This document shows positions 13,001 through 27,668 of a DNA stretch of 64,000 bases, piece after piece. The position numbers and the translations under genes were made by a program. The notes under the pieces were generated by a model, which was not told the DNA's origin, searched no databases, and was given only the letters and a program-made list of their open reading frames with translations. Position 1 is the stretch's first letter; the number at the start of each line of letters is the position of its first letter. The stretch is from Neodontobutis hainanensis (taxonomy: Eukaryota > Chordata > Actinopteri > Gobiiformes > Odontobutidae). The stretch covers positions 1 to 64,000 of the forward strand of contig JALDNG010000528.1 in the NCBI GenBank assembly GCA_024349245.1, read 5' to 3'.

Positions 13001-16000
13001 AAGTTTATTTTGTATTAATATAATATAATACAATAAATACTTTTTGCATTGTTATCAGATGAAATGTTAAATTTTTCTTCAGAATCTATTCATATATTTA
13101 TATCTTTTAAACAATATCTGCATTTATATCATTAAATTTGAAAATTTTATTTTTAAATCTTCCACTTTATTGTAAATAATCTTATGTTAGATATATTGAA
13201 ATTATTTTCATAAATTTTAATTTACATTTTATATCGGTATGGATCCCATTGCATTGAACATACTTTTTCACTAAAATATTATATCTATTGCATTTATTAA
13301 TTTTTTGACTGTAAAAAGAATGATTCATAGATTATTTATAATGTATTTATAACATTTTACGATTTAATTCAGAAAAAATATTTTAAGTATTATCAATGAA
13401 CATATTTAATAAAGAGAAAACAATGATTTTTAATAATATCTGTAACTATGTACTTTTAAGAATGTAATTAATTTTTTGACGTTTACTTATTGTGGTAATG
13501 TTTCTAGAAACAATTGTAAATCCACAATTCTCTAAAAATTATATCATATAAAAATATATTTAAATATAGTTGAATAAATTAAATTGTCGAAAGTTGAGTT
13601 ATTTTAAGATAGTTAAGAGTTGTTAAATTTTTAGACAAATTAAATATATTTTATAATTCCTTTAAATATACAATACTAAAATATTTATTTTACATAATTT
13701 AAAATTTAATATTGTAAATATAAACTTGAATTCTCGTCATCAGGTTTTCCGAACATTGATTTTGTGAAATCTAAATACGCGTTATTAGTTTATAATTTTT
13801 ATAAATATGATATAGATGTTCAAAATATCATTAAAAATTTCTACTTTTTTTATTATTAACAATATAAATATATATATTAACGTTTTAATATTTATTCGAA
13901 TCTTTTTTTATTAAAAAAATTTGAAATTAAAATAAATTTTCACCTTCAAGATCGAACCTTTTCGAATCACATGGTAAATAATGTACTCCTAAATATATAT
14001 TGAATTATCTTTCTGTAAATTTTTAATGTTTTGAATGTATATGAACATATATATTTTTTATATATTATTATTGGCATATATTCATAATAAGGAAAAATAA
14101 AAATGGACGTCCGATTTATATTTGTTTAAAAAAATATATTACTTTCTCCATTTCGAGATTGTTTTTGAACTTCGTAACAAATTTCTTCTTAAGATTATTG
14201 CATGATATATTGTGCTATATTATTATGATTTACAAATATCTGTAAAATGATCATTTTAAAGTTATCAATAATTTTAAATTCAACATACAGATGAATGTAT
14301 TAGAAATAATTACATATATTTGTTTTATAATCGATTAAAGATTTTTCCGTCAAATTTTACAAGTAAAACTTAAATGTTAAATTTTATAAATAGAATTGTT
14401 AACATTTAAATCAATAAAAAATAAAAGTCAAAATGCAAATATAAACTCGATAAATTTAAAATTTGATAAACTAATAAAATTTTAAAATTAGCATTAAATT
14501 CAGAAAAATATATACCTCCTTTTGGTGGATGTTTAGAATCGCAATAAATAGGATTTGTCACTTAAAAATAGCGAAATTTTATTTTAATTAAAATGAAACA
14601 TTATTTAACGAAATATATAAATTAAATTATATTGATTTTGTGTTCTTATTTTATTCATAATGTCGTTTTCAAACTTGAATATCATTAAATGACATGATAG
14701 ATCAAAAAATAATTATTTAATAAATTTTTTAATAAAATAATATTTTGAATATTCATATATTTACCATTTAAAGAAACACGCTTTTATAATATGTCACTCC
14801 ACAATCTAAAAATAATTTTAATTATAAAGATAAAATAAATCACTAAACTTTGAAACATTATTTTATTGAAATAAAATTTTCAATGAATTTACTTTATACC
14901 CGATAAAAAAAAGTTAAAAGACCATTATTAATATCGTTTCTAAGAAAAACATTTCATAGTAAATGACAAATAACTCTATTATAATCTTTCGATGAATAGT
15001 ATCAAATAAATTAGCTATTGACACTTATTATAAATTTAATATTTTTCTATCGTTATAATATGTTAAAATATTCGAGTTTAACCATAATAATTAATATTTA
15101 TGAGATTAAATATTTTACGAAAAAATTAATTATCTTAAATTTTTATCAGAAAACTGAGAAAAATATGTTAATTATTACCCCATGAAGATTCGTTTGATCC
15201 ATTGCATCTTTGAGGAAATTGTCCTATTATGTAATTTTTAATTTTAAATGACCAATTAAAACTACAATTTTAAATGATTAAAAAGATAAATTTGATACTT
15301 GTTGAAAATATTAACTAAAAATAAATGATTCTGTTAACAAATATTTGGAATAATTAAAATATCATATATATTAATATATTAGATATTTTATATCATTAAA
15401 ATAAATAATACCGAATGAAGTCTCGGTTCTTAAGAAGTATTGATAACCGCATATTTCTAAAAAATAAAATTATTGAATATCTCCATCAAATGCATAAAAT
15501 ATTTTGTTTATTATAAATTTATTTAAAAAACAAATTTCATCAAAAAATAAGATTAATCCAAAAAATAGATATTTCTGATAATATTCAAAGTTATAAGAAA
15601 TAAAAATTTAGCAATATTTCATTTATTATTACATAAAAAATTAATTATTATAAAATACCGTCACTGAGATATTTTTCATCAACTAAAGATTTTTTAAAAT
15701 TGAAAAAATATATTTAGAATTATCGATATTATAAAAATTATAAATATTCATAAATAAGTGTTTGATCTGAATTTGATTTCATATAATTATTAAAAATATG
15801 TTTTAGATCAATTTTTGGTCCATTTGACTTTATATGATTTAATTGAAATATGTTATATTGTTTCAAAGATATTACATAACACAGGCGAATGTCTCCAGTC
15901 ACATGGGATTAAATAATTGCTTTTATTAATGTTTATATATATTTGCAGATAAATGTTGTTTAATAAATATATGAATTTTAGAAATATTGATGAATTTTTG

Positions 16001-18404
16001 TGATATTACCAGTTTAATAATATCTTATGATAATTTATTCAATTTTATAGAGACAAAAAAGTATTTATATGTAATAAAATAATAAAGTACTTGTAACGTT
16101 AATTCTTTGAGGTTTTTTATTGGACTTCCTTTGTATTAAATTATAAATAATATCCTAGATGTTTATTTTCAAATATATTAAAAACGGTCGTTTTCATTTA
16201 ATAATTCTCTCTTAACTAATTTTGAAGATCATTATGATGTATCAATTTTATTAAATCATATTAGATGATTTTCGTAAATTTATATTATGGATAAGTATGA
16301 TAATTCACAGGAAAATCTATTTAAAATAAAATATCTTTAAAGATTTTTTTAAAATTTATGAATGTTTAAAAAAATTGTATAAATGAAATTTTATAAAAAT
16401 ATCAATATCTTTAAGTATTTAAAAAATTTATTCATGAATAGTCTCTTTGAGTTTTTGTAAAATTAATATGATATTCATAAGCAATATTACAATAATTTAG
16501 TGATAGAATAAACAAATTTTTATAAAACATGTTTAAATATATTATTTTTGTGTGTATGTTTTTTCAAAAAAATTATATGTAAGAGATAATCATAAACTGA
16601 TTCTTACCTTGTATAGACAAATCTATCACAACATGTTTTGTTCCACATATACCTATATTTAGAAATAATACTATCATATTAAATAAATAAATTAAATTAA
16701 ATAATAAAATTGATCATTATTTCATTTAAATATTTTTTAAAAATATAGTTTATAAAATATTAATATATATCATCTAAAAAATAAAATATATATTATTTAT
16801 TTTATTGACAAATAAAATCAGTAAAATACTTTTCGGAGCCTCGATAATTTTAGAAGATTCAAAATGACCCTCTAAATAATTTAAAAATATGATTTATACA
16901 ACAAAGAAAAAATTTAAAGAATATTATAATTTATATCATTGAATTAAAGTGATGATATAGTATAAAATATAATTCAAAATATAAAATTTATTATATATTA
17001 AAGATTAAAAGAGTAAATCGTATTTTCTATGAAAATAATGGTACCATATGTCCCAAAAATATACTGTCGACATGGGGTAGAGGTTTTTTCTGAAAATAAA
17101 TAAATTATAATCATTATCTTATGATTTATATTCATCATAGTTGAGTTTTTTCATATATTAATAAAAAAATGATTTGACTTGAAAATACGATAAAACATTT
17201 TTTATTTCAATTGTAAAATGAGTAAAAATTGTTGAGTTTAATTTACCTATGTTAACATCAAATACTTCAAAAGTATAGTCTTTGCATTCTTCTAAAAAAT
17301 TACAAATGTAGATAAAACAAAAAAATATTTTTACATGTTTATTTTAAATTTTAAATATCATTTAATCGAGATTAAGATAACTTAAAATAAATAATATATT
17401 TAAAAATGTTTTTTGATAAAATTGAAAAAAATGTATTGTAAACGATTGATGAATAGTTTAAGTGTTTTAATCAAAAATTATAATAACCTGATTAGATGTC
17501 ACATTAATAAGCTTTATAAATTTCAAGATAAAAAAATTTATTTTATAAAAAATATTTTTTTCAAGAATAACATTATATATTCTCAACATCAAAAATATGT
17601 ATATTTTTCGTCTAAATATCTTTAATTGAGTAAAATAAATTGTTATGATAATATCATCATTTAAAAATTAGCTCAAGTTAAAATATTCACCTTCGTGAGT
17701 GTTGTTAAGCCATGTACATGAAACAGAGTATTCATCTTATATAATGCTGTTAAGATCACCTTAATATTATTTCTGATTTTTAAATATATAATAAAAATGT
17801 TAATGAAACGCACTAATTATCAATATTCACATAATATATTCCATTTACCATTATATATATTTCATTCAACATACAAAAAATAATTAGAACATTCCAAATA
17901 TATTACCTTTGGTTATATCATGTCTTTCATCATATTTGTAACAAACATCTGTAAAATTATAAATTTTAATATAATAGTATCTCATTAATGTTCAAAGAAG
18001 TTTCATTTGAATCATATATTTTAATTTAATACTATTATCAATTAATATTTTTCAACGAATAAATTGTTTAAATCATAAGATATATTAATGTACAATAAGC
18101 TTAAAAGTTGAAATTTTGAATTTCACATTTTGTAAAATAATATTAATACGCTTAAAGTTACTTAAAAACTATAATATCATGATAAATTTTATGAATTTAT
18201 TGAGTGATTAATTAATCATTGAAATTTCGAAAATCTGACAAAATATTTTTTCGTTGAAATTTAATTGTTAAAAATTTAAAATCTATTTATTAATATGTTT
18301 TATCAGATCTTTTAATATTTGATACATACCTTTCCCCATAATACTTGTATCATTGCAGTTAACAGGATATTTCGCTATAAATTAAATACAAATACTTTTA
18401 ATCA

Positions 18405-18420
18405 ATATATATATATATAT
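18405..18420. repeat. AT dinucleotide microsatellite
   Basis: Eight uninterrupted AT units. Such runs are expected in DNA of this composition and may vary between individuals. Confidence 0.9.
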
Positions 18421-18689
18421 TTAAGCCTTTTTATATAAAAATTTCAATATTTTAAAACAAAATAAAATTAATATTTTATTAAGTTACAAATGAAAAATTT
18501 TAGATATAAGTAATAATATATTTTTCAAACAAAATTAAGAATCATACTCATATCAGTGATGTTCCTTTTCGTGTATTCATAACATAATGTATCTAATATG
18601 TTATAAAAATCAAAATATAAAATAAATCATAATGTTAAACATAATTTGAATGGTCATAGTATATTTAATGTTAATAAAAATAATGAAAT

Positions 18690-18704
18690 TATATATATAT
18701 ATAT
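18690..18704. repeat. AT dinucleotide microsatellite
   Basis: A second run of seven AT units preceded by T, about 270 bases from the first one. Confidence 0.9.
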
Positions 18705-21700
18705 TTAATATAAACAAAATTCCATTTTTTAAAATATTTTAAATCAAAATAAATTTATGGATTTAGTTTGTGATTTATTTACATGGGTTATTAATTAAAA
18801 AAAATACCATTAGATATTTCATTATTTGAATTACACGTGCCATTTATTTTTACTAAAAATAGTTAATTGATAATTATATATATTTATTATTCTTTATTGA
18901 GATAAATTTATTTTAGACGTATTTAAATTTAATAAATATTTATTTAAATAATAAAAATAGCATATATTTAATAATAAGAATTTAAATTGGATATAAAATT
19001 TACAGATATTTAGGATAACTTTGATTTTATAAAAATAAAATATCATACATTGAACGACTATATTTATCCAAGAGATATTATAACAGCCCCCTGAAAATTT
19101 TTAAAAATACTATGTGAATTAATATTTTAAAAATTAGCTATATTTTACGGAATGTAAATTTCATTTTGTTAATAGACAACAAAATTTTAAAACTTTTAAA
19201 TTCATTTACTATTCAGTTCAGACAATAACATTTTAAGATAATGAATTAATTAGATTTGGTTAAATTTCATTTATATATATTGTACTTATATATTTTAAGA
19301 ATCAAATATAAATGTTGATATATCAAACCAAATTAACCAAAAGTATTTTGTATACATTTATATTTGAAAGAATATAAATGTAACTGAATTTTCTTAAAAT
19401 ATAATATCTGTTAAATATATTTAAAACGTAATTTTAAACAAACAAGTTGTTAACTTCGTTAATTTACTTAAATCCCATGTCGATAAATTTAAAAAATATT
19501 TTTATTATCATAGAAATCAATTATTTAACATTCAGTAATAAATTATGAATCCTATAATTTGTGAATGTATATTAATATCAAAAATGTTAAAATATTTATT
19601 TATGAAAAATCTTATTTATCACTTATTATATTCTAATTATCTAAAATGAATACAATAAAATTTAGTTTCAATTTGAACTAAAAAATTTACTTAATTTAAA
19701 TCACATTGAGGCAAATATAAATATGTTAAAATCAAAAATAGGAACATGTTTATTTTGTTTCTTATCAAAATAATCATAAGAATTAAATGATATAAAATTT
19801 GATACCTAATGAGTCTACGATAGAAACATCATTCAGAATTGATCCTATCTAAATTAAATTAATGAATCAATTATGATCAAATATAATGTTTAATTCGAAC
19901 ATAACTGAAATTTAAAATTGACCTTATGAATAAAGAAGACTTAATATTAGATAAATATGGAATTTAAATATCTGCTTTATTTTTATTGCTTATTGTTAAA
20001 AAAATCGATAATTAAAGGTTTTATTTTAAAAAATATGTATTATATAAGAAAAATATTTATTATGATTGAAATATTGTTGTTATATTTATAATTTTTTAAC
20101 AATATTTTTAAGAGTTACACAACAAAATTATCGGTTTCTAAAATAAAATCGTTATCTAAAAATATTGAAAACAATTTAATAGATTGAATATATCTGACTA
20201 TATGGAAATAATAAAATAATTATTTTATTCTCCTTTTTATATTCTAAATTTATCGATTTATTTTATGAACCCTATGCTTATAATTATTATCTAAAAATGA
20301 TATCATTAATAGTATAAATTTTATGAATCACGTATTTATTGAGTTTTGATGTATGATAACGAGTTATAAGATATTGAAAGAGATTTCTAAAAATCATTCT
20401 AATTTATACATAATTTTATAAAATGATGTAAAATCAATATCATCTCTATTAACGTAATTTATCATTATTTTTAAAATAAAAATAATCTTATAAGATGGCT
20501 TTTTCAAATAATTATTGATTAATCTTAAAAATTAAATCATTAATACTAGAATAAATATTATCCAACATATCAATTGATTGATATTCATAATCGATATTTA
20601 CAATTTTATGTATATATTATACAATATTCTATTTTCATAAATATTTAGAAATTATTTTACAATATAATAAATTTAATGTTCATAATCACAAGATGGGATT
20701 CGATTATTAAATAAAATGAATTATAAGAGATATTAGTTGAAATAAAAAATATGGTAATAATATTGTAATTTTTTTAACATAAAATTATCGATGATTGAAT
20801 AATCTAGCTTGGCTTACAAAGTAATAAAATTTAATAATATCGTTTATTTTACTCATAAAATATTAATTTTTTATCATTAAATATATTATTTTAAATAATT
20901 ACAAGACAATATAAGAATTACTCCATAAATATTAAATAACGTCAATGATTTTTATCATCGTTAAATTACATGTTTCATTATTTGTTCATCTAATTAGAAA
21001 ATGAATTATTAGTTGAGATTATAGAAATTAAATAATATTTATACAAATAATTTTATTTATATTTTATAAAATATATAATCATTACGAATGTTAAATATAT
21101 TAAACTTCCTTTTACTCATAAAAGAATAATTCCTATTTTCAATTTGAAGATATTTTTTAAAATATAAAAAATATAAGATTATAAAAATATTTTAACTTGA
21201 AACCATATACACATGTTTTATATAAAATTAATCATGTATATATAAAACCATAAAAATATTCATATCAAATAGTAATATTTTAATATATCAACAAAACAAT
21301 TAGAGAAAAATAATTTTCAAAATATCTACTCTTAATAACGAATAAACATTTATTAATGGAGAAACGATTTTATTCATTAATATATTTTAATTAGAATATA
21401 TACCCTTAAATTAATAAAAATAAAAAAATATTTAATATTAATTGAAATATATAGTCATCTATGTTTGAAAATATTTTACGTTTAGGCCTAATCACAATCG
21501 TTTATAATATTATCTTTAATTTTTAAATTATTTTTCTTTAATGCTGTTTTGTTTAATAATTGTTATTTAAACGAAGAATATTCAAAAATTTTAAAGTATA
21601 AAATATAAATCAGATAAATAAATGAATATTAGAATAAATTTATACATTTAAAAATGCTGAAACCATTTTTTCAAATTAAACCAGAATTTTGAGTCAAAAA

Positions 21701-22207
21701 TATTTCATGATATTTAGAAGTGTCAAATATCAAACATAAGTATAATTATAGATCAGATAATCATTTAAAAGTTGATGATAGCTTTAATAATTTTTTGAAA
21801 AAAATCTTAAATAAATGATATTTTACATTTATAAATAATTTTATAATCTTGCACATGAGATGATTAAAAAATTAAAATAAAATGAATCAACAATCATTAA
21901 AAAATATAATCAAATCACATACGACATAATATATCTATCACCTTTTTGAAGCTTTAAAAATGTTTGTTTAAACAAATACTCTTTAAAATGAAAATATTAG
22001 TTATGTTGGTTAATTCAACGCGGAGCGATATTCATTTATATCATTTTGATAAATAACAAAAATTAAAATCTTTTTTTCATTTTTCTGATACAATTTCGAA
22101 ATAAAACATTTAATTTAATCGAAAATTATTATTCAACGATAAAACGATTTTTTATATTGATGTTATTTGCACAGATATAATTTACAAATTTTAAATTTAA
22201 TACATTT

Positions 22208-22219
22208 CCTCTATAGAGG
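22208..22219. repeat. Perfect 12-bp palindrome
   Basis: CCTCTATAGAGG is identical to its own reverse complement. It stands out because five C and G bases flank a TATA core in an otherwise AT-only neighbourhood. No function is evident. Confidence 0.8.
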
Positions 22220-24549
22220 CAAATAGAAGAGTAAGAATCACTATCATTTTATGATAAATGTAGATCATTATAGATTAAAATGTACGTGATTAATTTATAG
22301 TTAAATTAATCCCTTCTGATTCATAAATACATTATTAATTTTGATAAATATTGTGTTTGCTTTATACAAGTTGTATGAATGTATGAACAAAACATTTATA
22401 TTATTTTTTTAAGATAATAACAAATCTAAATGGCTCATATATGTATAAAATCACAAAAAAATTATTTTAAGAGTTTGATGAATTTTTAAATAGTATATCA
22501 TTCACATTTTATTTTTAACATTATTGATGTTATTTAATGAGAGGTATTTTCAACTTTTTTATTGTATATAAAATTTTTATCAAAAATTTTTTTATAGATC
22601 AATCATATCAATGTTTAAATAACAATATATTAAATGTAATCAATTTATATGTTAGTTGTAAAATACAAATATATATATTTATATTTAATTTTTTATATTT
22701 TGAAAAATATATATTTTAAACAAACTCGATATCATTATATTTTTGTGCGATATTGATTTCATTTAAATTCAGATGTTAAACACTGTTAAAAATTTTTCTG
22801 TAGTATATATTGATGAAATTCGATAAAATGCAGTCTACTTCAATGGCACACCAATTAAATATTAAAATTAAAAATAAATTCACTGAAATTTGTTATATTT
22901 AAAATGTGAAATTAATCAATATCATGTCTAAATCATGAAAATAAAAAATCAGAAGTATCTTTTTTCTTTGAATTTTGTCATTTTCAAAGTTTTGTTAAAA
23001 TTCATAAATATTGATTCACCAAATATTTATAAAATTTAAGTTATATTTATTGAATAAACATTGATAATATCACGATTATATCAAAAAACATGCAACATCT
23101 CATGTAATTTATACAAAGGATTTACAATATTTAGTGCCACATCAAAAAGTTAAAAAAGATTTAAAAAACTGAAAAATGTAATTAACATAAGAAAACTCAA
23201 ATTTATCATAAAAACATATTTTTAAATGAACATATATATTTAACGTTTTTATAATATTAATATATGACATTAAACGGAACGTTATTTTATTTCACACGAA
23301 TAACGATAAATAACACTTATAATAAATATCAATCTCTTTACAATATTCAAATTAGTTATTTAATTGATTTATATTATTCGAAACGAATTTTAGTCTGAAA
23401 ATTGTGAATATCATTTTCCTTTATTTTATATATATTATGAAATTTAATAAATTTACTCTTATTAAACTTTTTACATTTTTTTGATCGATAATATCAGGGA
23501 ATATTTGGAATCATAAGTATTTTTATAATTTATAATATTTTACTCTTTGATATTTTGACATAAAAAATTTCTTAAAAAGGAAATATTGATTTTTCGACAA
23601 ATATTTATTTTTTGTGAATTCAAATTTTTAAAATTATTATTAAGTGCTTATTATTTATAATATTTAATATTTTTTATATCATAAAGATTTAATTTTAAGC
23701 ATTTTCGATATATATAAAATATATTATCAATTAAATCATACAAAAATTTATTTTACAAAAAGTAAATATATTATTAAATCAATATTTTTTCGAAAATTAT
23801 CAAACCTAATTTTGAGGTCATTAAGATTTGGTCTTGTTACGAACCTAAATGACACATTTTATTTCATATAGATCTTTTAATTTTAAACAATTTATAAAGA
23901 TTTTTAATTTTATTTCAATTTACTAAACAATTTGTAATCATTATTGGTTTATATTAAAGTGTTAAAATTTAATATTTAGATTTTAAATTATTATATTAGA
24001 TATTTTATGTTTAAATGGCGTAAAATCAAATGACAAAAAGATAATGAATAAAAAAATAAATTTTTGTATGTATGAAAAATTATCCAATAACTTTTGTCTT
24101 AATCAGGTTGAATTATATATATTTTATAAATTTTTACGTTTTAAATCGAAAAGTATTTTCAAAATCTATTTTCATTTATTTTGAATAAATATTATGATAA
24201 TTATTGATTCACGTTGCATATATATTTAATTATACTAATTTTATAATATTTTATTAAATATTATAATTTTTGAATCTTTTTACCTCCATATAATATTTAA
24301 GGGAAATTTATGATATCATAAATACTAAATCTGCATAAATTTATAAATATTTATTTGTAGTGGAATAAATGCTTATTATGAAAAAATAAAATTCAGAAAG
24401 GTCAAATATAATGCGAAAATTAGGGTATTAAAATCAAGATATTTTATTTTATTTGAAAAATATTTATTTTTCTACAAATTTATGTCTATCTCTGAAATTA
24501 TTTTTTTAAGATTGTCTTTATGAAAATAAAATAAATTAGATATTTTGAT

Positions 24550-25180
24550 CATAGTTTGTTTTATGGTAAATTAAACATACCAGAATCTTCTCCCTATTTA
24601 CACATTAAAAGCTAAAATTTGCCATTATATGCATGAATAATAAGTAATCATATGACTGCTCTAAATAATGAATAGACTCAATAGAAATTGAACATTTTGC
24701 ATACCATCATATAAATTCATATTGTTATTTAATAGTTGCTCTTAATCATCATACAATATCAATATTTAAAAATAAATGATGTCATAAAAATCACCAATTT
24801 TATCGGATTCCTTCATATCTGTTTGTTATTTTATAATTTTCTTCAGATGTGAGTCATAACTAGGATTTCCCGAAATAAAATTATTAAGTACATCATAATG
24901 AAATTTGTGTGTTTTACAAAAAATATTTTATTCATTTCCACAGAAAGAAAAATAGAAATATTATATGACCCTGAAAATAATAAAATCTAATCTGGTACAC
25001 CCATTAATATCAAGATTCATAAAATTTAAGTACATGTTTTCCTCAAAAAAATCATAAGGGAAATAAAATTAATGTTCAAGGATATAAGCTTTTGCAAAAA
25101 TTATGAACAAAATGGCAGAGATGTCAACTAAGATAAATGATATGAAGGTGTATGTATGTTGTCATCCAAAATATAGGGTA
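24550..25180 (-). other. Element B tail, downstream of integrase
   Basis: On the - strand this follows the integrase core. Several short open pieces can be read (for example one ending in MNLDINGCTR near 24995-25025), but I could not assign any domain. The G+C is intermediate and falls to desert level near 24550, so the end is approximate. Confidence 0.35.
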
Positions 25181-25765
25181 CTAGAAGATGTATAAATGGA
25201 AATGACTTTTATGGTACGTTGAAAAAATCCCTTCATCAGAGTTATCAACATCATTTATACCGTCTCTAACAGATATAATATTCAACTTGAGAAAATAAAT
25301 GATATTTTTTAAAAAAAGACTTGCATTTATCAGATTTTTTAATTTCTGGTTAAATAATTCTTTTCAATTTTTTAGAAGATCTTATTTTTTATATCATACA
25401 ATGTTCAATGTGATAATATACATATTTTGTTGGTTCGATCATAATTTATTTACAATAAATGCATTTCATATTTTCTGTCACGAAATTGTCATTTGTAAAA
25501 ACGAAGACATGCTTTGTTAAACTTTGACATGGATTTAAATAAATCCTTTAATGTCTGTCAATGAATTGCCGAATACAGGTTGATTTTTTAAATTATAGCA
25601 TTACCTCCATATTCATGATAGTTTTTTAAAGCAAATTAATTATTTTCTGTTTTATTTTCACAAACTATTTTCCTTAAATTTTACGAAATCGAATATAAGA
25701 GAGTCATAAGATTCATCACAGTTTACTGAATAATTTTTCTTCATATCTTCTTCAGATCCTGTCAC
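25181..25765 (-). pseudogene. Integrase core, frameshifted (element B)
   Basis: The - strand carries a broken integrase in consecutive frames. SYDSLIFDFVKF (within 25658-25765) corresponds to the P-W-x-R-[IL]-H-x-D-F-x-G-x-F segment with the first catalytic Asp. QTLKDLFKSMSKFNKAC (25508-25560) is the helix before the second catalytic strand. After a frame change, 25266-25517 runs 83 codons with three internal stops: KHVFVFTNDN, then FVTENMKCIYCK, then IEPTKYVYYHIEH, then KSFFKKYHLFS. This follows the family order S-D-N-G-x-x-F, catalytic-Glu helix, P-Y-H-P-x-x-N-G, and the later L-x-x-Y-R. The G-T-Q of the Asp motif appears deleted. A final frame (25181-25273) gives DGINDVDNSDEGIF, unassigned. 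Confidence 0.8.
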
Positions 25766-25789
25766 TTAATAATATGATCGATGTTTTAA

Positions 25790-26068
25790 TAAAATCGGCT
25801 TACAACATCACTGACAGTGAAAATATTTGCAACGCGTATAAATTATAATTTGCATTTTTATTGATGTCAGACATTACACATATGTAAACAAATATTTTCA
25901 AATTTCCACCATTTTGATCCAAGTTTAAAATATTTTTATAAGTGCAAATTGTCGCTTGTTTATAACTAAATAATTTTTAATACGCAATGAACGCTCTTTA
26001 TCACTCTTCGTAGGTAATAATAAAAGGTATCTGTTGATTAGCGAAGTATATGCAAAGTGAATAGCTAC
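25790..26068 (-). pseudogene. Probable RNase H and following linker (element B)
   Basis: On the - strand, 25925-26068 is open for 47 codons. Its parts IHFAYTSL, SDKERSLRI and KNYLVINKRQFALI, with KIF at the end, line up with the RNase H pattern: I-x-[FY]-x-S-x-x-L, D/E-K-E-x-L-A-I, then K-x-F-x-x-Y-x-x-x-x-x-F-x-L and the [IL]-F after T-D-H-x-P. Closer to the integrase, NIFTVSDVVSRF (25794-25829) resembles the 'N-x-A-D-A-L-S-R' linker between RNase H and integrase in Gypsy Pol. Position just upstream of the integrase supports both. Conservation is weak. Confidence 0.55.
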
Positions 26069-27542
26069 ATATTAATTAGGAATATTTTATTATCCAATAT
26101 CAATTCTAGTTTCAAATAAAACTGATACCATTTGAGGTACATTTTTCTTGATTATTTTTTAACTTAAATTCTTTTTTAATATAAGTGGTTTTTGATGTTT
26201 GTGGAATAATATTAACTGATAATAATAATTTTTTTATAACTATATTTATCTTTTATTTGTAATATTGTCGTTTTTTTCTCAAAAATATACGATAATTCAT
26301 TCCTAAACTGATTAATTTAAATCTAATTTAGAGTGACATGAATCTAAGTTGTTTACTACATTTCAAGCTGTATAAATGTCACAAATCCACAGGAAAAAAT
26401 GATAAGATTATGTAAGCTAATAGACCTGATTTCAAATTTTAAATAGGATAAAATTTTTCTTGATTAAAAAGTGTTTTAATTTGAATTTATATTTGAAATA
26501 ATATTTTTAAAATTTATATTAATATTAGATGTTATCAGGTTGTTTCATTTCCATATATTGAGTAAAATTAATCTTTTATTAATGATATTTTTATATTATC
26601 ATAGTTTTGAATAGTCAATTTGACAGAATATAAATTTAAATTAATTATGAAAAAATTTAATTTTTATACAATTTGAATGAATAAATTTGTAGAAAACTTT
26701 ATTATTATAGTTATTCCTGTTCCCAAATTATTGCTTTTTTACAAATTTACTGAGAGATAATTTACGCTTTTAAGAAATTTTTAAATTCATAACATTTTAA
26801 TTATATCAGATGATCCCAAAGATGATATATATGTAATTTAATATAAAATAAATTGTATTTATCGTGTACTTGGTATTTTCGATTTAAATCTTATCAAATT
26901 ACTCTTAACTTAATAAATGAATGTATTATTAATATTTAAATCGATTTTATAATTTCATAATTTTCAAAAATGTCTTTTAAATCATTTATTATATTCACAG
27001 TTAAAATAGCATGATTATAAATAATTTATAGATTAAGTGTATTATAAAATTCTTATTTTAAAAAATATACCATATAAGAAAAATATTTATTTCAATAAAT
27101 GTAATTCATAAAGAAAATGCGATAATTAATATGTTTTTTAATATCTATATTATAAAATCTGATATTAAAAAAACAGAAAAATTTTTATTTTGCATTTAGA
27201 CTTTTTCAAATCAAATTTATCAAAATTAAAATTTACAATTCTATATTAAATATTATTGTTAAATAAATTATGGTATTTTTATGATTCTGCCATTGTTAAT
27301 TGGTTAATAATAGAATATCGTGTATTTCATTTCATATTTGAATGTTAATTGAATTAGTCTTGTTATAAAAAACTGCTTTAATTTTGTTTAAATTTAATTT
27401 TTAATGTATATCAAATTTATTGAAAAACAATTCATCTGAAAAAACGCGTTTTCTTTAAAAATAAAGCAATAGTTTCGAAATATTAAATAAACACACCATA
27501 TTATTTATTTTATCAAAAGTATACTGAATAATTAAATTTTCT
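26069..27542 (-). other. Element B: expected RT region, unreadable
   Basis: This 1.5 kb stretch has about the length expected between an RT start and the RNase H, but I could not recognise the VDYRxLN, motif-A or YxDD segments on the - strand. Composition is close to that of the desert, so it is either eroded beyond recognition or replaced by AT-rich insertions. Confidence 0.4.
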
Positions 27543-27668
27543 TTAATTTTTAAATTTACATATATAAATAAGTATATCATGATTTAAAAAAATGGCTTCT
27601 CTCGCCGAAAAACCTATTTCAACTACTTTGAATTTGAAAATTGCAGGCTGTTTGAATATTAATTTCAC
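27543..27668 (-). pseudogene. Possible RT N-terminal fragment (element B)
   Basis: A 41-codon open frame on the - strand starts with VKLIFKQPAIFKFKVVEIGF. In K02A2.6-type Gypsy elements RT is preceded by a segment patterned P-x-F-x-K-x-R-x-x-P-F-A-x-[KR]-x-x-V-E. The spacing of F-K, P, F-K and V-E agrees, and the distance to the RNase H piece is right. The segment is short and lacks the Arg, so it could be chance, although it is locally G+C-rich for this neighbourhood. Confidence 0.3.

Larger units (their letters stand above)
4011..24549. other. AT-rich gene desert, left part
   Basis: About 20.5 kb of A/T-dominated sequence has no recognisable gene. Hand count of 12301-12360 gives 4 G/C in 60. 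Stop codons are frequent in every frame. The few open runs of 60-70 codons (9102-9287, 17413-17625, 22537-22719) encode Ile/Asn/Lys/Phe/Tyr-rich peptides expected from translating AT-rich DNA. I saw no tRNA-like fold, no long tandem repeat and no rRNA. Slightly richer patches at 10560-10680 and 11260-11345 may be older, unrecognisable transposon remains. Confidence 0.7.
24550..27668 (-). mobile_element. Element B: decayed Ty3/Gypsy retrotransposon, reverse strand
   Basis: Read on the - strand, this region has a possible RT start (27543-27668), a likely RNase H (25790-26068) and a clear integrase (25181-25765), in the Gypsy order. The integrase phrasing, with FTNDN, FVTENM and the YYHIEH block, recalls the K02A2.6-type Gypsy lineage common in animals. 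The part from about 24900 to 26130 is clearly less AT-rich than its surroundings, whereas the stretch where most of RT should lie (26100-27540) is as AT-rich as the desert. LTRs were not found, so the ends are approximate. Confidence 0.75.

Noticed and set aside
4011..24549. Centromeric or satellite array
   Set aside because: I saw no tandem unit beyond short AT runs; the sequence is irregular at the scales I could read by eye.
25299..25520. 73-codon + strand frame
   Set aside because: It lies opposite the - strand integrase of element B, which has conserved motifs in order; the + strand peptide has none.
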